NCBI RefSeq assembly: GCF_039631295.1
Contig: NZ_JBDIVE010000004.1
Span: 62,001-126,000, forward strand
Direction of reading: 5' to 3'
From: Viridibacterium sediminicola
GTDB taxonomy: Bacteria > Pseudomonadota > Gammaproteobacteria > Burkholderiales > Rhodocyclaceae
DNA length: 64,000 nt
Program-made: the position numbers and the translations under genes
In this document: positions 18,511-27,359 of the stretch, one piece after another
Layout: the number at the start of each line of letters is the position of its first letter
Position numbering within the stretch: position 1 is the first letter of the stretch
Notes under the pieces: model-generated
The model's database searches: none
Seen by the model: only the letters and a program-made list of their open reading frames with translations
Told to the model about the DNA's origin: nothing

Positions 18511-19767
18511 TCAGAACAGGAAGTCCAGCGTGACACTGAACACATCCGTCTTGCCATTCCAGCTTGCTGAAGGATGTGACACCAGGAAGCGCGAACGCGG
18601 CTTGCCACGCACGGCGTCCCATTGCAGCTTGAGCGCCAGATTGCGTTGCAGGTCCCAGCGCAGGCCGGTCGTGAAGGTATGCTGCTGCAGGGTGCTGCTG
18701 GCAATCACTGATTCGTAGGCTTCGTTGACTGCCGCAAAGGCCGCCGTGTCCGGCAGCCCCGAGCTGCTGTAGCGGCGATTGCTGTGCACCTGCGAATAAC
18801 CGAGGTAGGGCGTCAGCGAATGCACCCGGTAGCCCGCGAGGAAATACGCCGCCGTCGAGTTCTGAAACAGATTGGTCTGGTGGCGGATGTAGTTGAACAT
18901 CGCCTGCAGCAGCAGGGGGCCATCGTCATAGACAAAGCCAGCGGAATAATAGGTGCTGTTGGTGCCCTTGGTACCCAGTGCATTGGCGGCGGTGATCGCC
19001 GTGTCATAGCCATAGGCTGTGCCGATCTGCCGCAAGGTCTGGTCGAAACCGGCCAGGTCGTGGTTGTGCGAGAAACGCAGATTGGTGACACTGCCGCGCA
19101 GCTGCAGGGCGTCCATTTGCGTGCTGAGGATGATGCCGGCGATCTTCGAGCCGCTGGTGTCCCACATGCCCAGTGCCGAGGGAGCTTGCTCATGCAAGCG
19201 CCCGGCGAACAGCTTGGCCTGCAGGACCTGGGATTCGAGTGGAAAGCTCAGGCTGATGTCGGCGCCGTCCATCGCCGAGAAGAACAGTTGACCGAAATAC
19301 TCGACCGGCGGCCTGACCGGCAGGTAGGAGTAGCCGATGCTGCGCGAGTCGGCGAACATCAGGAAATCGGCACCGATGCGGCCGGCCCGGATTTGCGTGC
19401 GTGCATCGGGCGACCACTTGGCGAAGCCCAGTGACAGCTGGGGCGCGAAGCTGCCATCGGCGTGGTACTTGCTAAGCGCCTGCCCGACCAGCTCGATGCT
19501 GGGCGAGGCAAGCCAGTTGGCCTGTACGCCGAGGCTGCTGTCGATGCGCGGCGACCAGCTTGTTCCTGCACCGTGGGGTTGCGAGAGGTCGCGCGTGAAC
19601 TGTGCCTCGCCATTGGTCGAGCGCGCCATGCCCAGCGTGCCGAAGCCGCGAATCGAGAATTCATCGCCCGCACTCTCGCCAGCACGCCCCGCAGGAGCAT
19701 GGCAGGCCGCGACCAGGCCAAGGCCTAGCGCGAGCAGGCGGAATCGTGATGTGGCATGCAGGGGCAT
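18511..19767 (-). CDS. outer-membrane porin-like beta-barrel protein
   Basis: The 418-residue protein has an N-terminal export signal and ends in an aromatic residue (TLDFLF), with repeated amphipathic strands throughout. The signal region contains VAAC, which could act as a lipobox, but cleavage at GRAG-E fits a barrel better. It is the first gene of a minus-strand set with the PstS-like protein and the GGDEF-EAL sensor, spaced 10 and 26 bp. This suggests the three are co-expressed as an envelope sensing unit. The substrate is unknown. Confidence 0.78.
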   Translation of the reverse strand: MPLHATSRFRLLALGLGLVAACHAPAGRAGESAGDEFSIRGFGTLGMARSTNGEAQFTRDLSQPHGAGTSWSPRIDSSLGVQANWLASPSIELVGQALSKYHADGSFAPQLSLGFAKWSPDARTQIRAGRIGADFLMFADSRSIGYSYLPVRPPVEYFGQLFFSAMDGADISLSFPLESQVLQAKLFAGRLHEQAPSALGMWDTSGSKIAGIILSTQMDALQLRGSVTNLRFSHNHDLAGFDQTLRQIGTAYGYDTAITAANALGTKGTNSTYYSAGFVYDDGPLLLQAMFNYIRHQTNLFQNSTAAYFLAGYRVHSLTPYLGYSQVHSNRRYSSSGLPDTAAFAAVNEAYESVIASSTLQQHTFTTGLRWDLQRNLALKLQWDAVRGKPRSRFLVSHPSASWNGKTDVFSVTLDFLF

Positions 19768-19907
19768 AAGCTTCTTGTTATCGGGTGACCGCTTCCGGGG
19801 TTTTGTCGCCCCGATGCAGATGCTGCCAGGGGCATGCAGCTTTCATCCTCTATCGGCCGGGCACGTCTCTTCTTGAGTCCCCATGCTCGCCGCCAGCACG
19901 CGCAGCC

Positions 19908-19924
19908 TGCACAGATAGAGTGCC
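19908..19924. promoter_or_regulatory. NtrC-like enhancer site A
   Basis: TGCAC-N7-GTGCC has the 5-7-5 geometry of NtrC (NR-I) sites (model TGCAC-N7-GTGCA). It is centred about 142 bp upstream of the start predicted for the sigma-54 promoter at 20033, a typical enhancer distance. A matching site stands before the paralogous gene. Confidence 0.6.
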
Positions 19925-20032
19925 GGGCACCTCGTTTAGCGGACTTCTCTGAGCCTGCCTGGTGCGCAAAGACCTCCCTGTGTTTTCAAAAAAATAGTTT
20001 GTAAACACCCACTTAATTGAAGACACAGGCTG

Positions 20033-20049
20033 TGGCACCGTTCATGCTT
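20033..20049 (+). promoter_or_regulatory. sigma-54 promoter A (first binding-protein gene)
   Basis: TGGCACCGTTCATGCTT fits the -24/-12 consensus TGGCAC-N5-TTGC with the required GG-N10-GC spacing (GG 20034-35, GC 20046-47). The identical 17 bases recur at 23563. Confidence 0.8.
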
Positions 20050-20060
20050 CGTTGTCGTGA

Positions 20061-20088
20061 GTATTACGTTTATCTGTATTGGTAATAC
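20061..20088. promoter_or_regulatory. NikR-geometry operator A
   Basis: GTATTA-N16-TAATAC has exactly the 6-16-6 half-site layout of E. coli NikR operators (GTATGA-N16-TCATAC). It begins about 2-3 bases after the start predicted from the sigma-54 promoter, so a bound repressor would block initiation or escape. Confidence 0.75.
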
Positions 20089-20113
20089 GAAACCCGACAA
20101 TGAGGAGTTCCCC

Positions 20114-21112
20114 GTGAATCACAAGTCCTTGAGTAGCACCTTGAAGTGTTTTGTCGCAAAACTGTTGTTCCCGGCGGCCCTCGCGGCCGCCTCGCTGGGC
20201 GCCCAGGCGGCGCCCCTGAAAGTCGGTTACAGCGACTGGCCGGGCTGGGTGGCCTGGCAGGTGGCGATTGAAAAGGGCTGGTTCAAGGAAGCCGGCGTCG
20301 ACGTGAAGTTCGAATGGTTCGACTACTCCGCCTCGATGGAGGCCTTTGCGGCCGGCAAGCTCGACGCGGTGACGATGACCAATGGCGACGCCCTGGTCAC
20401 CGGCTCGGGTGGCGGCAAGAGCATCATGCTGATGCTCACCGACTACTCCAACGGCAATGACATGATCTTCGCCAAGCCGGGCATCAAGTCGCTCAAGGAT
20501 CTCAAGGGCAAGAAGGTCGCCGTGGAAGTCGGCCTGGTCGAGCACCTGCTGCTGGTCAATGGCCTGAAGAAAGCCGGCCTCAAGGAGAGCGATGTCACCC
20601 TGGTGAACGCCAAGACCAATGAAGTGCCGCAAGTCTTCGCCTCCAGCGATATCGCAGCCGGCGGCGCTTGGCAGCCGGTGTCAGGCGAAGCCCTCAAGGC
20701 GGTGCCGGGTTCGCGTCCGATCTATACCTCGGCCGATGAACCGGGCCTGATCTACGACGTGCTGGCGGTCAATCCGGGCAGCGCCAAGTCGCGCAAGGCC
20801 GACTGGGCGAAGATGCTCAAGGTCTGGGACAAGGTGGTGGCCTACATCAATGACCCGAAGACCCAGCCCGATGCGGTGAAGATCATGGCGGCCCGCTCGG
20901 GTGTGTCGCCGGCCGATTACCTGCCGCTCCTCAAGGGGACGCACTTCCTGAGCATCGAAGACGGCAAGAAGATCTACGTCAAGGGTAATGACTTCAAGTC
21001 GCTCTACGGCTCGACCAAGATCGTCAACGAGTTCAACGTGGCCAACAAGGTCTATCCGAAGGCGGAAAACATCGACTCCTATCTGGACCCGTCCTTCACG
21101 TTCGGCAAGTAA
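20114..21112 (+). CDS. ABC transporter substrate-binding protein (guanidine/urea-carboxylase locus), copy 1
   Basis: The start is GTG 20114, with GAGGAG six bases upstream; an upstream in-frame alternative would run through the operator. The 332-residue product has a signal peptide (ending LGAQA-A) and a NitT/TauT-like binding fold: GYSDWPGWVAWQVA, then TNGDALVTGSGGGKS and IYTSADEPGLIYD. It is clearly paralogous to the protein at 23638, with long identical stretches. The protein would deliver a small cation or amide to the permease at 24673. The upstream region carries NtrC-like, sigma-54 and NikR-like sites. No permease directly follows this copy; it is separated from the rest by two minus-strand genes. 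Confidence 0.88.
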   Translation: MNHKSLSSTLKCFVAKLLFPAALAAASLGAQAAPLKVGYSDWPGWVAWQVAIEKGWFKEAGVDVKFEWFDYSASMEAFAAGKLDAVTMTNGDALVTGSGGGKSIMLMLTDYSNGNDMIFAKPGIKSLKDLKGKKVAVEVGLVEHLLLVNGLKKAGLKESDVTLVNAKTNEVPQVFASSDIAAGGAWQPVSGEALKAVPGSRPIYTSADEPGLIYDVLAVNPGSAKSRKADWAKMLKVWDKVVAYINDPKTQPDAVKIMAARSGVSPADYLPLLKGTHFLSIEDGKKIYVKGNDFKSLYGSTKIVNEFNVANKVYPKAENIDSYLDPSFTFGK

Positions 21113-21167
21113 GCGAATCGGCCAGCTCAGCCGCGCCAGCGCGCAAGTGAGGTGGTCAACACTGCGT

Positions 21168-21195
21168 GCGGCGTGATGCATCTGCATCACGCCGC
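21168..21195. terminator. convergent hairpin between copy-1 binding protein and unknown gene
   Basis: A 13-bp perfect inverted repeat (21168-21180 with 21183-21195) lies between two convergent stops. It lacks a T-run, so it is only terminator-like. Confidence 0.5.
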
Positions 21196-21200
21196 CGTGC

Positions 21201-22160
21201 TCAGTAGAGCTGTTGCAGGTAGCGGCCCAGGGTGGCGGCTTCCTGGCTGTACCAGGCCTGCGCTTCGGCTTGCCAGGGCGTGGTCGGCGAGAACGCCAGG
21301 CGCGTTTCCAGGGTATCGACGACAAATACGCGTTCCCATTCCCCGTGTTCGTCCGCAAAGCGCTGCACGAGGCTCGGTGTGCCATCGGCCTGATCCGGCC
21401 CGAAGGCGAAGCCCTCAAGCGAAAGCAGGGCCTGTCCCATGCGTCCCGGCCGGCTGCTGAGGATGACCTCGTAACCGCGCGACAGCGAGCCCTTGGCGAC
21501 CGAGGTTTCAAAGTCGAGCAGCGCCGCCAGCTTGTCTTGTTGCCCGACTGCGGCCAGTACCTCGGGTTTGAGTGGCTGCGTGCTGTCGACGCTGTGCGCT
21601 CGGCCCAGCACCAGTGCGGCATAGTCGCCACAGACGATCAGACCACCGCCGCGATGGCGTCGCTGAGCCGTGGCGAGGCTGCGCTCTTCGAGCAGACGCA
21701 GACCGATCAGGGGGCCGGGCACCGAGGCCTGCAAGCGCCAGTCTTCGACATAGGCATTGCTGGGGCAGAACTCCATCATGCAGTTGCCGATGCGCTGCAG
21801 TTGGGCAGGCTCCGGCCAGCGGTTGTGGCGCTGCAGGGAGGCTTCTGCCGCGTGCCATTGCAGGATCCGGCCGTCCCAGCTCGAGGGCGCGAGCCAGCCC
21901 TCGTAATCGGCGAGGACCGCCAGCTCCGCCGCCGAGTACTCCGCCCAGGCCTTCTTGTGGATGACTTGGTCGCTCAGCTGCGGCAGGCGCAGATCGATGG
22001 TGAAGTTGCGGCTCTGCAGCCAGCAGACATGGGTTTTCAGGTCGCTACGGCCGTCCGCGAAGCTGATCGAGTAGCGTTTCCAGAATCCCATCATCCAGTC
22101 CGGCATGCCTTGCGGGGCACGCCAGGGGCGAGACGCGAGCAGTGTTTGCAGATTCATCAT
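21201..22160 (-). CDS. protein of unknown function, partner of the 2-oxoglutarate oxygenase
   Basis: I do not recognise this 319-residue protein. The start is ATG 22160 (or the adjacent ATG 22157), preceded by GAGGTGAG, one base after the oxygenase stop, so translation is probably coupled. There is no signal peptide and no membrane segment. It is rich in Trp, with conserved-looking patches FWKRYSISFADG, HVCWLQSRNFTIDLRLP and NCMMEFCPSNAYVEDWRLQ that suggest a beta-barrel, possibly lipocalin-like, small-molecule-binding fold. The tight pairing with the oxygenase implies the same substrate or reaction. Confidence 0.75.
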   Translation of the reverse strand: MMNLQTLLASRPWRAPQGMPDWMMGFWKRYSISFADGRSDLKTHVCWLQSRNFTIDLRLPQLSDQVIHKKAWAEYSAAELAVLADYEGWLAPSSWDGRILQWHAAEASLQRHNRWPEPAQLQRIGNCMMEFCPSNAYVEDWRLQASVPGPLIGLRLLEERSLATAQRRHRGGGLIVCGDYAALVLGRAHSVDSTQPLKPEVLAAVGQQDKLAALLDFETSVAKGSLSRGYEVILSSRPGRMGQALLSLEGFAFGPDQADGTPSLVQRFADEHGEWERVFVVDTLETRLAFSPTTPWQAEAQAWYSQEAATLGRYLQQLY

Positions 22161-22161
22161 C

Positions 22162-23217
22162 TCACCTCGTCTTGGGGCCAAAGGAAGACAGCGGCAAGGC
22201 GCCATCGGGCAGCGCCAGCTCGCCCTGTTCCAGGCGCGTGCGCAAATACTTGAAGGTCTGCATCGTCTGCGCGTAGAGGTGCTGGCCGCAGATTTGCGGC
22301 GCGTAGTCGCTGTGACCGTCTGCGGGCAGCAATTCAGGCAGCGGCGCAATCACCGTGTCGTAGTCGCAGGCGCAGAACAGCGGGAATGAATAGCGCTCTT
22401 CGGGCACTTTGCGGACGCGGTGCTTGGTCGCCACGAAGCGGCCATTGGAAAGTATTTCCAGCATGTCGCCGATGTTGATCACGAAAGCGCCGGGCACAAC
22501 CGGTGCCGGGATCCATTCATTGGCGCCGTTCTGCACTTCCAGCCCGCCGGTCGTGGGCAGCAGGATCGTGAAGCACTCGTAGTCCGTGTGTTCGCCGATG
22601 CCGGGCCGTTCAGCGGCAATCGCCGGGTTGTAGGGATAGTGGATCAGGCGCAGCTGGCTCGGCGGCGTGCTCACCAGGCGCAGCAGGTTGTCCTCTTCCA
22701 GACCGAGGGCCAGTGCGAAGCCGCGAAACAGCACACGGCTCAAGTCATAAACCGCTTTGTAGTAAGCGCTGACATGGGTTTTGAAGCCGGGAAACGCCGA
22801 CCACTGATTGGCGCCGAGCATCGGCCGCTGCCTGGCCGCCTGCAGGTCGGCAGGAAACTCGCCCAGATCGAAGCCCACATCGTAGGCTTCCTTGAAGTCC
22901 GGCTTGGCGCCGTAGAACTGCTCTTCGCCCTGCGGGACATAGCCACTGTGATTGCTGGACTGGCCGATGTAGTCCTGCATCTTCGCGTCCAGGTCCTGCG
23001 CGAAATAGTCCTTGGTCAGCCTGAGCAGATTGTCGATCAGCGACTGCGGTACGGCGTGGCCGGTGACATAGAGAAAGCCGGCATCGCGGGCGGCCGTCCC
23101 GAGTTGTTCGGCGGCCTGCTGGCGGACCACGGGATCATCGGCATACAGCCCGCTGATATCGACGACAGGGAGCTGTTTGAAGTCAGTGTGTTTGGCTTTG
23201 GTGCTACTGCTCGGCAT
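22162..23217 (-). CDS. 2-oxoglutarate/Fe(II)-dependent oxygenase, isopenicillin-N-synthase/EFE-like
   Basis: The 351-residue protein has an N-terminal DIOX_N segment (LPVVDISGLY...AARDAGFLYVTGH) and a 2OG-Fe(II) domain. Iron ligands are the His and Asp of EHTDYE and the distal His of ATKHRV; the 2-oxoglutarate-binding Arg-x-Ser is in ERYSFPLF. The segment SGYVPQGEEQFYGAKPDF resembles the region SGYV-x2-GEE...GKPDF of ethylene-forming enzyme. EFE and plant 2-ODD-C23 enzymes hydroxylate arginine or homoarginine and release guanidine-bearing products, so a guanidine-releasing role fits the location inside a guanidine locus. This is inference. The start is supported by AGAGGAA upstream of the ATG. 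Confidence 0.88.
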   Translation of the reverse strand: MPSSSTKAKHTDFKQLPVVDISGLYADDPVVRQQAAEQLGTAARDAGFLYVTGHAVPQSLIDNLLRLTKDYFAQDLDAKMQDYIGQSSNHSGYVPQGEEQFYGAKPDFKEAYDVGFDLGEFPADLQAARQRPMLGANQWSAFPGFKTHVSAYYKAVYDLSRVLFRGFALALGLEEDNLLRLVSTPPSQLRLIHYPYNPAIAAERPGIGEHTDYECFTILLPTTGGLEVQNGANEWIPAPVVPGAFVINIGDMLEILSNGRFVATKHRVRKVPEERYSFPLFCACDYDTVIAPLPELLPADGHSDYAPQICGQHLYAQTMQTFKYLRTRLEQGELALPDGALPLSSFGPKTR

Positions 23218-23448
23218 GAACGGTTCCTCTGGAAATGAGCTGGCCGTCCAGGGGTGTTCAGCGGGATGACCGAGGGGTCAGCGCTGTTCGGGTCGTCCCG
23301 AATGAGCATTGCAGTCAAGCAAATACTGCACCCAAGGCTGGCGGGAGTTCTTGTTTCATCGGCTGCTTTGCGGCGCTGTTCCTGCGCACGCGGGGCTGCT
23401 TTTGTAGCGCGTGGGGCGGCCTTGGTTTTGTGCGTCAAGCCCAGATTC

Positions 23449-23465
23449 TGCACTGCGCTGGTGCT
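23449..23465. promoter_or_regulatory. NtrC-like enhancer site B
   Basis: TGCAC-N7-GTGCT, with TGGTGC in the right arm, fits the NtrC site model. It is centred about 131 bp upstream of the start predicted from sigma-54 promoter B. Confidence 0.65.
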
Positions 23466-23504
23466 CTGGCGCCTCTCTCCAGATCTCGTTTTGACGCGCT
23501 TTGA

Positions 23505-23530
23505 AGCCTGATCCGGGGCTGGATCAGGCT
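23505..23530. repeat. 10-bp perfect inverted repeat between enhancer and promoter
   Basis: AGCCTGATCC (23505-23514) and GGATCAGGCT (23521-23530) flank a 6-base loop. There is no T-run. It may be a terminator remnant or a protein site. Confidence 0.5.
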
Positions 23531-23562
23531 TTGCTGGCCGCCAGGCGCGAAAAGCTGGCTAC

Positions 23563-23579
23563 TGGCACCGTTCATGCTT
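23563..23579 (+). promoter_or_regulatory. sigma-54 promoter B (second binding-protein gene and operon)
   Basis: TGGCACCGTTCATGCTT, identical to promoter A, with GG at 23564-65 and GC at 23576-77. It would drive the ABC transporter and catabolic genes downstream. Confidence 0.82.
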
Positions 23580-23585
23580 TGTTTA

Positions 23586-23613
23586 GTATTACCAGACGAC
23601 ACGTTCGTAATAC
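23586..23613. promoter_or_regulatory. NikR-geometry operator B
   Basis: GTATTA-N16-TAATAC again, with the dyad extended outward (TTTAGTATTAC...GTAATACTAAA). It overlaps the transcription start predicted from promoter B. Confidence 0.78.
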
Positions 23614-23637
23614 TAAAACCAGGTAAGGGCCCCCATC

Positions 23638-24642
23638 ATGCTGACTCATAAACCCATTCTTGTTACGCTGAAGCGGGCCTTGGTGCGCCTGCTTGCTCCC
23701 GCGATTCTGGCTGCTGGCGCACTCAGTGCACAGGCCGCTGCACCGCTGAAAGTCGGCTACAGCGACTGGCCGGGCTGGGTCGCCTGGCAAGTCGCGCTCG
23801 ACAAGGGCTGGTTCAAGGAAGCGGGCGTCGATGTCAAATTTGAATGGTTTGACTACTCGGCTTCTCTGGACGCTTTTGCAGCAGGCAAGCTGGACGTCGT
23901 CGGCGTCACCAATGGCGATGCGCTGGTAACCGGCTCCGGCGGCGGCAAGAGCCGTATCTTCCTGGTCACCGACTACTCGGCGGGCAATGACCAGATCATC
24001 GCCAAGCCGGGCATCAAATCGATCAAGGATCTGAAGGGCAAGAAGATCGCCGTCGAAGAAGGCCTGGTGGACCACCTGCTGGTGGTGACCGCGCTCAAGA
24101 AGGCCGGCTTGAAGGCCAGCGACGTCAAATTCGTCAATGCCAAGACCAATGAACTGCCGCAGGTCTTCACCGCGCCCGACATCGCTGCGATCGGCGTCTG
24201 GCAGCCCATCGCCAGCGAGGCGATCAAGGCGGTACCCGGTGCCAAGGCCATCTACACCTCAGCCGACGAACCGGGCCTGATCTACGACACCTTTGCGGCC
24301 CAGCCGGGCGTGGCCAAGGCGCGCAAGGAAGAGCTGAAGAAATTCATCAAGGTGTGGGACCGCGTGGTGGCCTACATCAAGGATCCGGCTACCCGCCCTG
24401 ACGCGCTGAAAATCATGGCGGCACGCTCGGGCGTCTCGCCGCAGGAATACGAGGTCTTCGTGAACGGCACGCACCTGCTGAACTCCGAAGATGCCAAAAA
24501 GGTATTCACCAAGGGCCCGGGTCTGGATTCGCTCTACGGTTCGACCGAAAACGTGAACAAGTTCAACGTCGCCAACAAGGTCTATCCGAAGGCGGAAAAC
24601 GTTGACGCGTATCTGGACCCCTCCTTCGCTCTCGGCAAGTAA
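23638..24642 (+). CDS. ABC transporter substrate-binding protein, copy 2
   Basis: This 334-residue protein has a signal peptide (ending SAQAA-A) and shares the fold and signature segments of the copy at 20114: GYSDWPGWVAWQVA, VKFEWFDYSAS, TNGDALVTGSGGGKS and TSADEPGLIYD. The C-termini are nearly the same (NKVYPKAENVDAYLDPSF). It is followed at 30 bp by the permease gene, so this copy is the structural partner of the transporter. Differences between the copies lie mainly in residues flanking the pocket, so the pair may bind different guanidine or urea derivatives. Confidence 0.9.
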   Translation: MLTHKPILVTLKRALVRLLAPAILAAGALSAQAAAPLKVGYSDWPGWVAWQVALDKGWFKEAGVDVKFEWFDYSASLDAFAAGKLDVVGVTNGDALVTGSGGGKSRIFLVTDYSAGNDQIIAKPGIKSIKDLKGKKIAVEEGLVDHLLVVTALKKAGLKASDVKFVNAKTNELPQVFTAPDIAAIGVWQPIASEAIKAVPGAKAIYTSADEPGLIYDTFAAQPGVAKARKEELKKFIKVWDRVVAYIKDPATRPDALKIMAARSGVSPQEYEVFVNGTHLLNSEDAKKVFTKGPGLDSLYGSTENVNKFNVANKVYPKAENVDAYLDPSFALGK

Positions 24643-24672
24643 GTTCCCACTCCGGATCAGGACGCAGCAACG

Positions 24673-25638
24673 ATGAACGCTTTTCTAAAACGTTTTGGCC
24701 TCGGTACGGGTCTGCAGGGCAATCGCCATCTGATGTTGCTGGCGTCCTTCCTGCTGCCCATCCTGATCTGGGCCGCCGTCAGCTATCTGCCCTTCATCTG
24801 GCACCCCAAGGTGCTGGTGGAGGCGGCAGGCGGCGTTGATTACTTCCAGACCGGCATGCTCGTCGACAAGGCCGAGTTCGCCGATCAGGCAGCGCAGATG
24901 CGCGAGCAAGGCCTGGCGCTGCCGCAAGGCCGACCGGCCAACCCGATCTACCTGCCGGCACCGCATGAAGTGGCGCGCGCCTTCTACACCGCCTTCACCA
25001 CGGCGCCCGAGCAGCGCGGCGCGCCCTGGCTGCACGAGAGCCTGTGGCACAGCATCCAGATCATCTTCTGGGGCTTCGTGCTGTCGTCCATCGTGGGCGT
25101 GCCGCTGGGCATTCTGGCCGGCACCTATGCCACGCTGGCGCGGCTCACCGAGCCCTTCATCGAGTTTTTCCGCTACCTGCCGGCACCGGCGTTCGGCGCG
25201 CTGGCGGTGGCCATCCTGGGCATTTACGATGGCCCCAAGATCGCCATCATCGTCATCGGCACCTTCTTCCAGCAGGTGCTGATCATCGCCAACACGACGC
25301 GCAAGCTCGATGCCACCATCATCGAAGCGGCGCGCACCCTGGGCACCCGTGGCGCACGCCTGATCACCCGCGTGGTGCTGCCGGGCATCCTGCCCGATCT
25401 GTATCGCGACCAGCGCATCCTGCTCGGCTGGGCCTGGACCTACCTGATCGTTGCCGAGCTGATCGGCACCAGCTCGGGCATCACCTTCTTCATCACGCAG
25501 CAGGCGCGTTACCAGCACTTCGATAACGTCTATGCCGCAATCATCATCATCGGCATCATCGGCTTCGGCAGCGATCTGCTGCTCGCCGCGCTGGGCCGCA
25601 AGCTGTTCCCCTGGGATCTGGCGCAGAAGCGAGGCTGA
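24673..25638 (+). CDS. ABC transporter permease (NitT/TauT type)
   Basis: The 321-residue inner-membrane protein has about six hydrophobic helices. The first is at residues 18-42, and a periplasmic segment of about 75 residues precedes the BPD_transp_1 core. The ATPase-contact EAA loop reads EAARTLGTRGARLITRVVLPG. It sits between the copy-2 binding protein and the ATPase (6-bp gap). The locus context suggests the substrate is guanidine, urea or a related compound, but the sequence does not show it. Confidence 0.9.
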   Translation: MNAFLKRFGLGTGLQGNRHLMLLASFLLPILIWAAVSYLPFIWHPKVLVEAAGGVDYFQTGMLVDKAEFADQAAQMREQGLALPQGRPANPIYLPAPHEVARAFYTAFTTAPEQRGAPWLHESLWHSIQIIFWGFVLSSIVGVPLGILAGTYATLARLTEPFIEFFRYLPAPAFGALAVAILGIYDGPKIAIIVIGTFFQQVLIIANTTRKLDATIIEAARTLGTRGARLITRVVLPGILPDLYRDQRILLGWAWTYLIVAELIGTSSGITFFITQQARYQHFDNVYAAIIIIGIIGFGSDLLLAALGRKLFPWDLAQKRG

Positions 25639-25644
25639 GAAAAC

Positions 25645-26556
<912 letters not shown>

Positions 26557-26561
26557 GCGCC

Positions 26562-27329
26562 ATGAAATGGGCTGACCTGACCTGGGAAGAACTCCCCGCC
26601 GTGCTCGCCGCCTGCGGTAACGCTGCACTGCTGCCGGTCGGTGCGACCGAACAGCACGGCCCGCACCTGGGCTGCGGTGTCGACAGCGTGATCGCCGAAG
26701 AGCTGTGCGCCAAGGTCTCTGATGACACTGGCGTGCCGATGCTGCCGGCGCTGGCCTATGGCTGCTCGCTGGGCCACAGCCGGCGCTGGCCCGGCACCAT
26801 CGCGCTGACGCCGCCGCTGCTGATCGAGCTGGTGCGGCAGATTGGCGACTGGGCCTATCACAGTGGCGTGCGGCGGCTGTTCATCGTCAATGCGCATGTC
26901 ACCAATGCTGCGCCCCTGCGTTGCGCGCTGGAGATGCTGCGCGCCGAACACGATGATCTGATGGTCGCCGTGATCAACACCGCCACGCTCAGCGAGCGGG
27001 TGCGCGAGTTCCACTTCGCCGATGCCGCCGACTGGCACGCCAACGACGCCGAAACCTCGATCATGCTGGCCATCGCGCCTGAAGGCGTGCGGCCCGACAA
27101 GCTCGCCGAAGCAGATGATCCGGATCGCACCTGCGGCTGCATCTTCGCCCATCCGGTCAATCGCACCAGCCTCAACGGCGTCACCGGCAAGCCCAGCATC
27201 GCCAGCCGCGACAAAGGCGAGGTCTGGTTCGACTGGCTGGTCGAAGACCTCGGCGCACTGGTGCGCAGCGGCTGCAGCGAGAGCCCGCCACTCGAACACT
27301 CCTACTTCCAGTCGCTCAGCCATCGCTGA
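26562..27329 (+). CDS. creatininase-family amidohydrolase
   Basis: The 255-residue protein matches the creatininase fold. Metal ligands appear in VGATEQHGPHL (Glu and His), the Asp of GVDS, and DWHAND...ETS (His and Glu). The usual NGHGGN motif reads NAHVTNAAP, so one loop of the active site has diverged. Family members hydrolyse creatinine or small cyclic or formyl amides. Here it probably trims an amide or a substituted guanidine feeding the pathway. GGAG upstream supports the ATG. It is embedded in the operon, 5 bp after the ATPase gene. Confidence 0.85.
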   Translation: MKWADLTWEELPAVLAACGNAALLPVGATEQHGPHLGCGVDSVIAEELCAKVSDDTGVPMLPALAYGCSLGHSRRWPGTIALTPPLLIELVRQIGDWAYHSGVRRLFIVNAHVTNAAPLRCALEMLRAEHDDLMVAVINTATLSERVREFHFADAADWHANDAETSIMLAIAPEGVRPDKLAEADDPDRTCGCIFAHPVNRTSLNGVTGKPSIASRDKGEVWFDWLVEDLGALVRSGCSESPPLEHSYFQSLSHR

Positions 27330-27359
27330 GCATTCACAACAGAGCAAAGCAGAGAAACC

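Larger units (their letters stand above)
23218..23637. other. 420-bp control region between oxygenase and copy-2 binding protein
   Basis: No gene is supported here. It holds the divergent promoter for the oxygenase (not identified), an NtrC-like site, a 10-bp perfect hairpin, a sigma-54 promoter and a NikR-like operator, each listed separately. Confidence 0.7.

Noticed and set aside
18511..19767. porin-like protein as a lipoprotein because of VAAC in the signal
   Set aside because: The barrel-like body and aromatic C-terminus fit an integral outer-membrane protein with ordinary signal cleavage.
19768..20113. guanidine-I (ykkC) riboswitch before the first binding-protein gene
   Set aside because: I looked for the conserved GGG-rich and ACGR-type core segments and saw none; the leader is short and holds an operator instead.
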